Source: Anadara kagoshimensis (lineage: Eukaryota; Mollusca; Bivalvia; Arcoida; Arcidae). From it: a DNA stretch of 64,000 nt. Position numbers and translations under genes: made by a program. This document shows positions 37,138 to 47,879 of the stretch, in pieces (positions within the stretch are counted from its first letter, which is position 1; every line of letters starts with the position of its first letter). The stretch is taken from NCBI GenBank assembly GCA_021292105.1, contig CM037864.1:4374413-4438412 (forward strand). The letters are read 5' to 3'. Below the pieces are notes generated by a model, which ran no database searches, had not been told where the DNA came from, and saw nothing but the letters and a program-made list of their open reading frames with translations.

Positions 37138-37811
37138 ATTTCGTACCATGACCATTTCGTACCCAAATTTATCATTTCGTACCCAACTCGGTCCAATTTG
37201 TACCATGCCATATGACCATTTCATACCAGAACCATTTCGTACCCAAATTTTCCATTTTGTACAGCTGTAGTTTAATTCATGATACTACCATTTTGTACCA
37301 TATATATAAAATATAATGACATTATTTGTCAGTTTGTTGATCACATTTAAAAATTAATATTTATTAATAGGACTGAAAAATATTTAAAAAGTATTATTTA
37401 TTTAATATTAATTATTGCAGATCGATCAATATGAAGAACAACAAGAAAAAGAACATTGATAAGATTCTCCACATTATCATTTGGAAATTTTGTGACCCGG
37501 CTTTTGTTTTTTATCTTATGTCCGTAGTTCAGCAAAAACATTGTTTTTAAACATTGATTCCCAAAGTCCAAGTTTTTTTGTCTTAATTAGGTTGGCAATA
37601 AAGAACTTTACTATTTTACTATTTTGAGAGAGAGAGAGAGAGAGAGACTCACTATGATACAAAATTTATAATTTGTATGAATTGATAACACTTCATTATC
37701 ATATGATACGAAATGGTAGCTGAACAATATATGGTTAATTGGTTTGAGTGTATTGTATGAAAATTTCATTATGGCCAATGATTATGGTACGAAATGGTCA
37801 TGGTACGAAAT
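37138..37811. mobile_element. MITE with ATTTCGTACC terminal motifs
   Basis: ATTTCGTACCATGACCATTT at the left is inverted at the right end (AAATGGTCATGGTACGAAAT). Further TTTCGTACC copies lie within the left arm and a (GA)n run at about 37626-37648. Confidence 0.75.
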
Positions 37812-38001
37812 GACTACAAATTTATGCAATCACAGGCGTTCTTCCCACACAGTCACTTGCCAAATTATGTTTTATCTCGTCTCGAGTCTAAAAATCTTAT
37901 AACAATTGGAATAATTATTTATTCTCAAACATTAAAGTATAGGGGACATATAATGTATAACCTTGACGAGTGATATGTGACATACAACGTTCAAACCTTA
38001 C

Positions 38002-38100
38002 CACTGTCTGTCGTAAGAATTTCATGTGTTGTGATTTTTACAATGATGAACCCGAATGAATTTAATTGGCACATGGTGTGATGTTACATAAACGTTTTAT
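38002..38100 (-). other. Candidate untranslated first exon of BDP1
   Basis: On the minus strand the sequence ACGACAGACAGTG is followed by GTAAGG, a good 5' splice site at 38001-38000. It could join the acceptor at 35836-35835 upstream of the BDP1 ATG. The upstream edge is unknown and the given end is a guess. Confidence 0.3.
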
Positions 38101-38382
38101 CTAAGGGCGATAACTATAAAATGATTTCCGGCTAATTTGAGGAATACAACAGATTTATTTCTAAAACGAACATAAGTATCTAGTCATGAAACTCAATCAA
38201 CAGAATAAAGGACTTTATAGTAAACATAATTTCTATTTAAATTTTAAACTCAACTCGATAAGTAGAGGTATAAAAACAAATATTAAAACAGTTATATTTT
38301 TCTGGATTTCCCTTTGTTAAAAATAGATCTTTCCACAGTTGTCTTCCTTGAACACAAGGTGCGCTCAAGTTTGTTTACTAAG

Positions 38383-38392
38383 GGGGCGGGGT
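38383..38392 (+). promoter_or_regulatory. GC box upstream of PGM3
   Basis: GGGGCGGGGT, an Sp1-type GC box, lies about 80 bp before the PGM3 ATG in otherwise AT-rich sequence. It lies between the divergent PGM3 and BDP1 starts and could serve both. Confidence 0.4.
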
Positions 38393-38473
38393 TATTCAGG
38401 TTAAACTAACCACGTTGCAAGTACATGTACTGACGAGCATTGTATCTATATTAATTGTTACTGTCGCATAAAA

Positions 38474-40102
38474 ATGGAAAGAATTGAAGAAGTTGCGAAT
38501 CGATTACACCCCCGAACTGGTACTAAGTTTATTCAGTATGGTACTGCAGGCTTTAGAACCAAAGGAAGTGAACTTGATCACGTTATGTACAGAATGGGAA
38601 TTTTGGCAGTACTTCGTGCTAAGTTGAAAGGAGCGACAATCGGGGTAATGATCACGGCTTCACACAACCCGGAAGAGGACAACGGAATCAAGTTAGTTGA
38701 CCCAATGGGTGAAATGTTAGAGTCAGCATGGGAGAAATATGCCACAGAACTGGCAAATGTGAATGACAGTGAATTAATGGTGACAGTGAAAAAGATTGCT
38801 TCTAAAGAACAAATAGATCTTAACAGTGGTGCGTCACCCGTGATTTTCTATGCTTATGATACAAGACCAAGCAGCATACCGTTATCAGAAGCAGTCAAAG
38901 ACGGCATTGAAGCAGCTGGTGGATCACTGTGTAACTTCGGGAAGCTAACGACACCACAGCTGCATTACATGGTGAGGTGTAAGAACACGGACAATTCTTA
39001 TGGTACTCCAACCGAGGAAGGTTATTACCAGAAATTATCATCAGCTTTTAGTAAGCTTAGACAAATTCAAGGACAATCTCAAAAGTACCAAAGCACAGTG
39101 ATCATTGATGCAGCAAATGGCATCGGAGCAGAAAAAGCCAAATTGATGAAGTCTTACGTAAAGGACGGTTTAAACATTGAAATTTATAATGATGGAACCG
39201 ATGGTCGTCTTAACTATCTCTGTGGAGCCGATTATGTTAAAGTTCAGCAGAAAGCTCCAAACGGATTAACTCTTAAAGCTTGCTCTAAGTATGCTTCTTT
39301 TGATGGCGATGCTGACAGGATAGTGTACTATTATGTAGACAATGACGGAACATTCCATTTACTAGATGGTGATAAAATTGCTTCATTGGTAGCTAGTTAC
39401 CTCCAAACACTTGTTAGTGAGTCGGGCCTAACCGTCAACCTTGGCTTGGTCCAGACAGCTTATGCCAATGGTAGTTCAACTGATTTTATCACACAGACTT
39501 TGCAAGTACCGGTGGCGTGTGTTCCTACGGGTGTGAAACATTTACACGCAAGAGCATTGCAGTTTGATATTGGGGTGTATTTTGAAGCCAATGGACACGG
39601 AACAGTGCTTTTTAGTGATGCAGTCACAGAAAAGATTAGATCAGCTGCTTTGGATATGAAGCTAACTGACAAACAAAGGAAATCTGCCGGTGAATTGTGT
39701 ATCGCCATAGATCTTATCAACCAAACTGTTGGTGATGCTTTATCCGATATGCTTTTGGTGGAAATAGTTTTAGGTTCGCAGGATTTGGACATGGAAAACT
39801 GGGACAGAATGTATACTGATCTTCCAAATAGGCAATTGAAAGTAAAGGTCCAGGATAGAACCGTAATTGAGACGACGGACGCTGAACGCAGAGCAGTAAA
39901 ACCAGCAGGTCTACAGGATGGAGTTGACAATCTTGTTTCCAAAGTTCCGAATGGCAGGTCTTTTGTTAGACCATCCGGAACCGAGGATGTTGTCCGGATT
40001 TATGCGGAAGCCGACACGCAACAAAATGCGGATAAATTGGCAGTTGAAGTTGCATTGAAGGTGTATGATTTAGCAGGTGGTGTTGGTGATAAACCGCATT
40101 AA
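38474..40102 (+). CDS. PGM3: Phosphoacetylglucosamine mutase, single exon
   Basis: Interconverts N-acetylglucosamine 6-phosphate and 1-phosphate, the step before UDP-GlcNAc synthesis (supply for chitin, N-glycans, O-GlcNAc). The open frame has 542 codons, the same length as the human enzyme. The alpha-D-phosphohexomutase signatures are intact: active-site loop ITASHNPEEDNG with phosphoserine S63, metal-binding loop FDGDADR at 276-282 (D277, D279, D281), sugar-binding EANGHGT at 371-377, and phosphate-binding RPSGTED at 499-505. The ATG lies directly ahead of the conserved start (ERIEEVANRLHP). Unlike the neighbouring genes it has no introns. There is no A-tract after the stop and no obvious target-site duplication, so retroposition is not shown. 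ATTAAA at 40290-40295 may be the poly(A) signal. It is divergent from BDP1. Confidence 0.97.
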   Translation: MERIEEVANRLHPRTGTKFIQYGTAGFRTKGSELDHVMYRMGILAVLRAKLKGATIGVMITASHNPEEDNGIKLVDPMGEMLESAWEKYATELANVNDSELMVTVKKIASKEQIDLNSGASPVIFYAYDTRPSSIPLSEAVKDGIEAAGGSLCNFGKLTTPQLHYMVRCKNTDNSYGTPTEEGYYQKLSSAFSKLRQIQGQSQKYQSTVIIDAANGIGAEKAKLMKSYVKDGLNIEIYNDGTDGRLNYLCGADYVKVQQKAPNGLTLKACSKYASFDGDADRIVYYYVDNDGTFHLLDGDKIASLVASYLQTLVSESGLTVNLGLVQTAYANGSSTDFITQTLQVPVACVPTGVKHLHARALQFDIGVYFEANGHGTVLFSDAVTEKIRSAALDMKLTDKQRKSAGELCIAIDLINQTVGDALSDMLLVEIVLGSQDLDMENWDRMYTDLPNRQLKVKVQDRTVIETTDAERRAVKPAGLQDGVDNLVSKVPNGRSFVRPSGTEDVVRIYAEADTQQNADKLAVEVALKVYDLAGGVGDKPH

Positions 40103-40506
40103 CCTTTATGAAACATAACACTGTGAAATTTAGGAATTTAAAGTCATGATTTATAGTTACAAAGGAATTTACTGCTTATTTTATACCAATCGATTTTCTT
40201 GATGAAATATAAACCTAAACACGTTATGTAATCTCATATCAGAGGAGGGTCAGACTAAAACTAAAGGTGTAATATTGTAATCAGAAATTATTAAAACCAA
40301 TTTTATTTTTGCAAATGTTTATGCTAATTATATTTGTTTCTCTTCAAGTTAACTTTTTGGGTATTAGCAAGCCCCGAAACAATGCCTACACCGGTATTAC
40401 GAAGTAACCGTTTTTCGGAACTTAAAATGTTCTGCAATTTCCATGGTTCTTAGAAAAATAACATTTCGCTGGATGTAAATTCGTGGTTTGTGGTATCCGT
40501 TAAAAG

Positions 40507-40870
40507 TAAGTTTGCAATATATACTATTTCGTTGACACGTAAATTCGTGGATCAGGGTATCAAAGAAAATTGTGACTCCACGAAAATTAAAATTTTCGCA
40601 GTACGTAGTTGTTAGGTGCATTATTTATTATTTGCGAACTCGTGTTGAAGATCGATAGAAAAATTTATATTTTCACGGATACTACATGTAGCGACTAAAA
40701 TGTTTAACTTTGTTGTGGTGTCAAGATCAATGAACTTATTTACATCATCTCCTAGGCCACTATTCTGAAAGCGTATACTGTAAGTCATTCATTTTCATGG
40801 TTTCCTAATTCCGTGGATACCCTGACCTACGAATTTAAATATCAACGAAATAGTATATATTGCAAACTTA
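40507..40870. repeat. Inverted repeat element 3' of PGM3
   Basis: TAAGTTTGCAATATATACTA (40507) is inverted at 40851-40870; arms of about 55 bp. Confidence 0.75.
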
Positions 40871-41202
40871 CTCAATGGTGGTGAGCTGGTGTTGTACTAC
40901 TTGTATATATATTTAAAACATTAAATTTGCACATGTTGTGAGTTTAATTTTACCCCAGTGGTGGCGAGTTCGTTTGCACTATAGGTACCCGTTTTACGGT
41001 TTCAGTATAGTGATTAGCTTGAAAATGTTGATGTAAATGATTTGAGTTTATCTACTACAAATACTAAATTATTAACTTTTTGCGGAGTAATGGTGTTTTA
41101 TGCTCCTGTCAAGATTCTTTAAACTTGTATTTGTAATTTGTACTGGAATGATACATGGAGGAAACCAAAGAACACATGCCTTCAGTAAGCTAACTCGGTG
41201 AC

Positions 41203-44167
41203 TTAAGCCCCATTTATACGGCGAGAATTGCATACCTAAGTATTTTTTACTCATATGTAAATTTACTCACATATGCAAATTGTGTCGTATGAACAACTTT
41301 GCATATACGCAAATTTTACTCATGTAAGTAAATTTGTAGTCCGACTAATCAGCCCACTAAACCCCCATTTTAATTTTTTGATTTTTTGGAGGTTTGTGGT
41401 CCGACAGCTTCCATTATTAAATTCTTGAAATTTCTGGCGAAAACGGCAGAAACGAAAACACGCGTCGATAATTTCCAGTATTTCCTTACCTCGCTTTTGC
41501 TGACAACATAGAACACTTCCTAAAACATTTTTCTACCGATCCATGCTTAATTTTTAATTAAAATCCATCGATATCGGTAGAAATACAAGGTTTTCTGATG
41601 TCTCTTCAGCGCTCTGTCACTTTCATATCGTGAAGACATTACTAATTTGCATTGACCAATCAGATCGCGCGTTGCATTTGGATGGTGAACTCGCAGTTCT
41701 ATCTTTAGAAAGCACATGGCGATGTTTATTTACATTGGTAATTCGCGTTATTAAGGATGTTTAACATGGTGTTTCATACATGTACTTACAAAAGGTAACA
41801 TTGAAATGTATTCAAAATATTTAGAGATATAGTTGTCAGATTTATATGTAGACTTTCAAATGGAGTAGTCGCGATCTTCTCTATATATTTTTATATTCTT
41901 GACCCCTCTCATTTTTTCTGAACTAGTATCCTGGAAATATTTTTCCAGTAATTTTGGAGAGAAAAAATTAAGCACCTCACTGTATATATGTATATGTTCA
42001 CGCAAAATACAGTTAAAAATTGAACCCTATGAAAAAATTTACAGTGTGGTCGGGATGAATATACTGAGAGAATTAATTTTAATGACCTTGCGGACAAGTA
42101 CTATGTCAGACTTCATATATTACAACTGGTTTTAAACTTATAATACTACGATTTTCAAAATATTGGACAAAACTTGACAGCATTTCAGGAGAACATGCAA
42201 GTCCCAGATATGATTGAATATTACCCAGTTTGAAAGAAAAAATAATTTAGATATAAACGAGAAAAAAGATGAGAAATCTTCACTGGATTTAGTACACATG
42301 TCTTCACATGATATTGATAAAAATAGAATAACTAAAGTAATATGTTATACGCGTGAAAACATCATTAACAATGCGAATCGTTAATGTAAATAAACATCGC
42401 CATGTGCTTTCTAAACATAGAACTGCGAGTTCACCATCCAAATGCAACGCGCGATCTGATTGGTCAATGCAAATTAGTAATGTCTTCACGATGTGAAAGT
42501 GACAGAGCGCTGAAGAGACATCAGAAAACTTGTATTTCTCCGATATCGATGGATTTTAATTAAAATTAAGCATGGATCGGTAGAAAAATGTTTTAGGAAG
42601 TGTCTATGTTGTCAGCAAAAGCGAGGTAAGGATACTGGAAATTATCGACGCGTGTTTTCGTTTCTGCGTTTTCGCCAGAAATTTCAAGAATTTAATGGAA
42701 GCTGTCAGACCACAATCCAAAAAGTCAAAAAATTAAAATGGGGTTTAGTGGGCTGATTAGTCGGACTAGTAAATTTGCACCTAGTAGGGACCAAGTGCAA
42801 ATTTGCTATAGTATGTGAGTATTTTATACTTAGGTATGCAAATATTGCTACAGTGTCGTATGAACGCACAGTAATATTTACTCACATAATTTTAAACACA
42901 TAGACTCATGACAGGTTATTTATCGTGCAGGAGTGAATATGGGTGTTTGTGATCTGCCTTGTACCAGAAAAATGGTTTAATAGTGTTGTCCACTGATGTA
43001 CAATGTCACAGATTAACATTACATACATCCCATTGTATTGACATCGAGCTTACCAACAGGTGCCACTTGTAAGGGAAACCCACTCGCCACATATGGTCAC
43101 GGTTACAATCGGGGATAGTGGGTAAAGAAGCCAACCACTATTAACCACCACGGCCCTCATTGATTTGTAATAATTATCCAATAAAGATAAAAAGTTGTAT
43201 TTGAAATAGATTTATTTGACAAAAGCACAAAAACTAGTGACAAACTGTCACCAAAATTTGACGTTTTACTAGTTTTCAAAGAGAAAGTGCTTGAGCAACA
43301 AAAGCCAACCATAGAATGTAAAGAAAATTTACTTTTACAAAGACAATGAATTGTCCATGAAAGGAGATGCCATGTTAGTGTTTTAGGAGAACAAATATTA
43401 TAAGCATCATCATCTTCAACATCACTGAAATAATGTTCACCATCAAGTTCAATAAGACATTCGACCGATCGATGAAGCTAAACTAATTTGAGTTAGGTCC
43501 AGCTCAGTTAAAAAAGAAGTTTTAATGAAATAAATAGCTAAAATGTGTAAACATTTTGGGGCCCAGACTGGGTTTTAGGAGACATGGACTAATCTAAATA
43601 TCTGATATTTGTTATGAAGAACAACACAAGCTCCTTTTACAGAACAAGCAAACACGACATGGACATCAATACTTTTTTGCAATCATCACAATGGACATTT
43701 CAAGCAACCCAAAGAAATCCGAGATCAGTGTCATTCTACACTAGATGGTATATAAATGTGCTCTGCTCTGGTGTAAGATTTTGTTTGTTTGTATACTTTT
43801 TAGGCTTGAGAAAAAAGTCTTTAAAGGATATGTCATATAACATTTTTAATGTATTTTATGATTATTCAATAAATTTAAATTCAAAAACGTATATGACAGA
43901 TATGCTGGATCACTAAGTAGAACTGCTCCTTTGTCACGATAACAGCCCAGTATCAAATCAGTGCTTAAATAGTAAGGAAACGTTCTTATCTGATAATCAA
44001 GTCTTCAGAATGAAAGTTATCCAAATTGGTTGAAAACTTCAAATTTACTTATGGTACATAAATTACGTATGAACGCAAAGCAAAATATACTTTTGCTTAC
44101 ATGAGTAAATTTACATATGTGTAAAAATACTTAGGTATGCAATTCTCGCCGTATAAATGGGGCTTAA
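41203..44167. mobile_element. 2.96-kb foldback DNA element with TTAA flanks
   Basis: TTAA at 41203-41206 and 44164-44167 flanks perfect terminal inverted repeats starting GCCCCATTTATACGGCGAGA and including TTGCATACCTAAGTATTTTT. TTAA duplications are typical of piggyBac and Kolobok elements. Inside, arms at about 41331-41775 and 42350-42775 are inverted copies. A derivative of the repeat family at 28938 lies at about 42945-43165. No transposase; the 100-codon frame at 43614-43916 is unrecognised. Confidence 0.85.
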
Positions 44168-44395
44168 CTTCCTCACGCTAGGGTCTTTTCCCATTGGAGC
44201 TCGAACCTAGTCGGCGAGAGGTACTGTGGTACGTAAGACGGCGCTTTGGGTCATTGGGGCGAGATTGTAAATACGTGCAGTGCAGGGCTGAGTAACTCGA
44301 AGCTCTGTTAGCAGTTACGAATACTTGACGCCAATGTGTTACATAGTCATTAATTAAGTGATGGTAACTGCTAAGAGAGCTTCGAGTTATCGAGC

Positions 44396-44693
44396 CCAGA
44401 CCCGTCGAAAGTTTAATACATGTAATAAGATGGCAAATAAGTTTAGGAATGGACAGCTTATCTCGATTCTCTCAACTGGCAACTGTCATCTACCTCTTGA
44501 CAGCTTTTGGGCTACTAGCTATTCATTTGACAGAGACCGAATTATTTCTGTCGCCAATGGCCCTTCATTTTGATGATATGGGGCCGTGAGAATCAACAAT
44601 GAAAAGGGCCGTTGACTACAAATAATTAGGTCTATTGACACCCGAGTTCAGACTGTTTCCTTAGCTCAGTGTTAAACTTTTGACAGGTCTGTA
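44396..44693. repeat. MITE, relative of 3140-3350
   Basis: Left CCAGACCCGTCGAAAGTTTA; right TAAACTTTTGACAGGTCTGT. An additional inverted pair (AGCTTCGAGTTA) flanks the left side at 44297 and 44379. Confidence 0.6.
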
Positions 44694-44794
44694 CGCCGAG
44701 ATGTCGATGTACACATATCGGATGGGCCCTTTATTTGAAGTATGGGAATCAAAATGTTGCAGTGGATGAATATCAAACCGAAAACCTAAAAAAT

Positions 44795-44955
44795 GGAGGA
44801 GTAATGTTGTTCAACATCTAAGTCGAGAATATTTCACTTATATCGAGACGTTGCCAGTTATAGGCGAAGGTGCAGAAATTTTGTCTGTGCGTTTCGCTGA
44901 TGGCATTGTACAACAGAGTTGTTTTTATCGCGACACGAGACCACGTTATTTACCT
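44795..44955 (-). repeat. SINE-1 3' fragment
   Basis: Minus-strand tail and central region only, from GAGTAATG to CGACACGAGACC on the plus strand. Confidence 0.7.
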
Positions 44956-45240
44956 AATTATAATAATCATAACAAATACAATGTACACTCATTTATTTTG
45001 TATTATTTTAAAATTCTAGATGCTGTGATTCAAGGTCATGTTCTTTTTCATTGTTAAATTCACATGCCCAATTAAACCGGACTTGAATATTACAAGATTT
45101 GGTGACCTTGGAGTACGTGGGTTATAGTCCACAAAAACGCACACGCGCTGACGGGACGTTAAACAACATTACAAGAAGACGCCAACTTGGTATTTTCAGA
45201 CCCAAACAACACCCGGCCCACCATCGGTACACGAACATAG

Positions 45241-45478
45241 GCCCGGTTCTGACCAAAGACTTGAAAGTGTGTAGTGACTTCTTCGGCGCACTCGACATTA
45301 CAAAATGTAAATTAGGTCCCGTCTCACGGTAGGCTTTGCACGATAAAGAACCCTGCTATTTTATACCATCAGCGCAACGCTAGGGCAAAATCTACACCAT
45401 CGCTTATAGCTGGCGACGTCTCGATATAAGTGGGATATTCTTGACTGGGACGTTAGACGCCATTACTCAACTCACTTA
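45241..45478 (+). repeat. SINE-1 fragment, head truncated
   Basis: GACCAAAGACTTGAAAGTG to ATATTCTTGACTGGGACGTT; opposite orientation to the fragment at 44795. Confidence 0.75.
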
Positions 45479-45589
45479 AGCAAAAGAGATATGCATTTGT
45501 TATTTTCCTAATGAAAATAATAAAAACAAACGAACAAATCTGATTGAAATAGAGACTAAATCTTTAATTCTATGGCTTAATTAAAGTGT

Positions 45590-46402
45590 TTAGAGATTTA
45601 AAACCTCTAGTTTATGGTTATAAAAAGACAGAAATTTCTTCAAATTTTCGAAAGAAATTTTTGTTGTATAAGAAGGGTCCAAAGGATGAAAATTAAGATA
45701 TCTCTCTCGAACTAGATTATACGAAATGATGACTCTTACGTCGCTGGATTCTTCCCAAAGCATCGCAAATGGCGAGACGGCACCCGGCACCTGTTTCAAT
45801 ATAGATGTCACATCTTCAGTTGTACCAAATGAAAAGTTCCTGTAAGCGTTAAGTTGTCGTTTTAAGGTCTTCAAATTGACTTGTTTATCCTCTTCACTAA
45901 TGATAAGATAAAACTGCCCTTTTCTATCTTTTAAGAACAAATTTTTGCAGAAAATTCCGTAATCTTCGTTAGTGCGGTTTTCCATTTCTCGATACGTGGT
46001 TGTTGCGGTTTTAATTTTTAGTTTTTCCAAAACTTTAAATAACATTTTCGTGGCTTCGCTGTATGTTGTCTCTGCATCATCTCCCACAGCTGGTCCGTTA
46101 TCGATATCGACTGTTGTTGAAACTGTTCTGTTCACAGGATTTATGCATTCAGTTGAAAATTTGTGGGCGTCATATTGATTTTTCGTACAATTAATAATTT
46201 GTTTCAGACATTTATTGTCCTGACTGGGCTCTTGACCAGGATTCATATTTGTTGATTCAAATTCGATCGTGAGGGTGGGCGCCGCCACCCCTTGAGGGGT
46301 GACGGCACCACCACTGAAGACAGAAGAAATAAGACGGCTTTTAGAGAAAAAACGAAAACCTGATCGAAAAACAAAGTAAAGTGTCCACGTGATGGTAGCC
46401 AT
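45590..46402 (-). CDS. Prolyl-tRNA editing (ProX/PRORSD1-like) domain protein, single exon
   Basis: A 270-codon frame. Residues about 113-270 resemble the YbaK/ProX aminoacyl-tRNA deacylase family, which hydrolyses mischarged Ala- or Cys-tRNAPro: KNLFLKDR (153-160) with the conserved Lys, QVNLKTL (174-180), VPGAVSPF (205-212) and NFHP (237-240), ending in a short helix and strand as in PRORSD1. Residues 1-30 are rich in Arg, Ser, Phe and hydrophobics without acids, which would suit a mitochondrial presequence (inference). Residues 31-110 are unrecognised. Met53 could be an alternative start giving a protein without the leader. A minus-strand ATTAAA (complement of 45563-45568) lies just after the stop. 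The residue before KNLFLKD is Cys, where I recall His in many family members. Family assignment is secure; substrate is by analogy. Confidence 0.87.
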   Translation of the reverse strand: MATITWTLYFVFRSGFRFFSKSRLISSVFSGGAVTPQGVAAPTLTIEFESTNMNPGQEPSQDNKCLKQIINCTKNQYDAHKFSTECINPVNRTVSTTVDIDNGPAVGDDAETTYSEATKMLFKVLEKLKIKTATTTYREMENRTNEDYGIFCKNLFLKDRKGQFYLIISEEDKQVNLKTLKRQLNAYRNFSFGTTEDVTSILKQVPGAVSPFAMLWEESSDVRVIISYNLVRERYLNFHPLDPSYTTKISFENLKKFLSFYNHKLEVLNL

Positions 46403-46847
46403 GGTGACGGTTTAAGTCAAAAGTGTAACTAGTAGTTGTCCGTGTCTTTTATATTCTAACGGAGTGTTGAAAGAGTTTTAAAACTGTAGAGTTATGGTGC
46501 TGGCACTGTATCACGGAGTTGGTCGAAGACTGATCAGCGACGGCGTCGATAGGCCTTGGTGCAGGAGTTCAGCGACGGCTTCGAAAGGTCCGGGTCCCGT
46601 GAGGAGTTCAGCGACGATTTCGATTGTAATCAGCGGTTCATACTTTTATAGTATGGAAACTGGGTGGTCAATCGCCGGACGCACACGCATTGCCATCATT
46701 TCCAGTGATCTCCATTCCCATGGAAACGTAAACTAACCAACATCATGTCTCTAATCCCATACTTCTACTGATTACACTGCGGGACATTTGTCATCAGTTT
46801 TTATGACTAGTGCCATACATTCTGTCTAATATCTCGTTGTCCTGCAA

Positions 46848-46892
46848 ATAAGTAAATAAATAAATAAATAAATAAATAATAAATAATAAATA
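46848..46892 (+). repeat. (AAAT)n microsatellite
   Basis: Repeated AAATAAATAAAT. The surrounding stretch 46403-47690 shows no convincing coding or repeat feature. Confidence 0.85.
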
Positions 46893-47698
46893 AAATTATT
46901 CAGCAGTAATTTATCTTTACATTGTATATAACAAGTGTCAATTGTAATGGAATGTACATTCCCCAAACAAAATAGTTTGGTCTAAAATTGGTTTCCAATT
47001 GGACCCAAAACTGGACCAGATGGGTCCGTTTCAAAAACGAATTTTCAAAAGGCACAAGTAGATCATTCCTTTATTATTCCTATAAAGTTTCTAAAATACC
47101 CGGCAAACCATCTACAAGTACATGTATAACAGAAACAACAAAACCATGTACCCCTTTTCTATTTCTTTACCGATTATAAAGTCCACGATTTTTTACGACC
47201 GGGCATTGTCCAGAGTTAAAACTCCAGTGGTGTGGTTGTAGTATTTTTAGGGCACACAACCGGCATCCAACCTATTTTAAAACAGTGGACATATAAAGCC
47301 ATACATAATGAATACTAACAGGGAACTATCCCCCGTTTTTTTCATAGTTCCAAATTTACCCTTCACTAAGCGGTAAAGCCTAAAAATGACGGAAATCGAG
47401 CATTTTGAACATATCGATGCCGTTAAAAATCACAGATTCACGGAGAGAGGAGATACAAAAGGGACAGTTACCAATAATAATACTTCTATTGTTAATAATA
47501 ATTATTATAAAAACTTACCTAAATTCTTTCCATGATGTATTAATATTTCAGTCGAATTTAGCAGATCTAGAATTATTTAGAACATTTCAGTATTGGCGTA
47601 GACAATAACTGAGTCTCAATATTTTATAATCTTGGGTATTTCACAATCTACTGAGAATTTCGTCAGCCAAGCGTATTTACACAATAATCCGCTTTAAC

Positions 47699-47765
47699 CA
47701 CGTGATCTACTTTCTTTTTCGGATTGAACATCACGTGATCTACGTTTTATAATCCTTTTCGGATT
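47699..47765 (+). promoter_or_regulatory. Duplicated E-box module upstream of the molybdo-flavoenzyme
   Basis: CACGTGATCTAC occurs at 47699-47710 and 47732-47743, each followed downstream by TTTTCGGATT. The perfect CACGTG palindrome is the core for bHLH factors of the USF/MITF/TFEB/HIF class. The module lies 115-180 bp before the proposed ATG at 47880. Function is inference. Confidence 0.4.
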
Positions 47766-47879
47766 TCCTCGGATTTTTAGTACCTGTGAAATGAAAAGAT
47801 TTGAAGTGTTCCGTGAGGTAATTTTTTTATCACATGATTTTGTTATGGACTGCCCACAGCTGATCTAGAGACTGTGAAA

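Noticed and set aside
39460-39942. 160-codon frame antisense to PGM3
   Set aside because: Shadow frame of a strongly conserved enzyme; no family resemblance.
43614-43916. 100-codon frame inside the TTAA element, considered as a transposase remnant
   Set aside because: No catalytic motif or similarity to piggyBac or Kolobok transposases can be seen; far too short.
46494-46736. 80-codon plus-strand frame upstream of the ProX-like gene
   Set aside because: No recognisable domain, no supporting splice structure; may overlap the divergent promoter.
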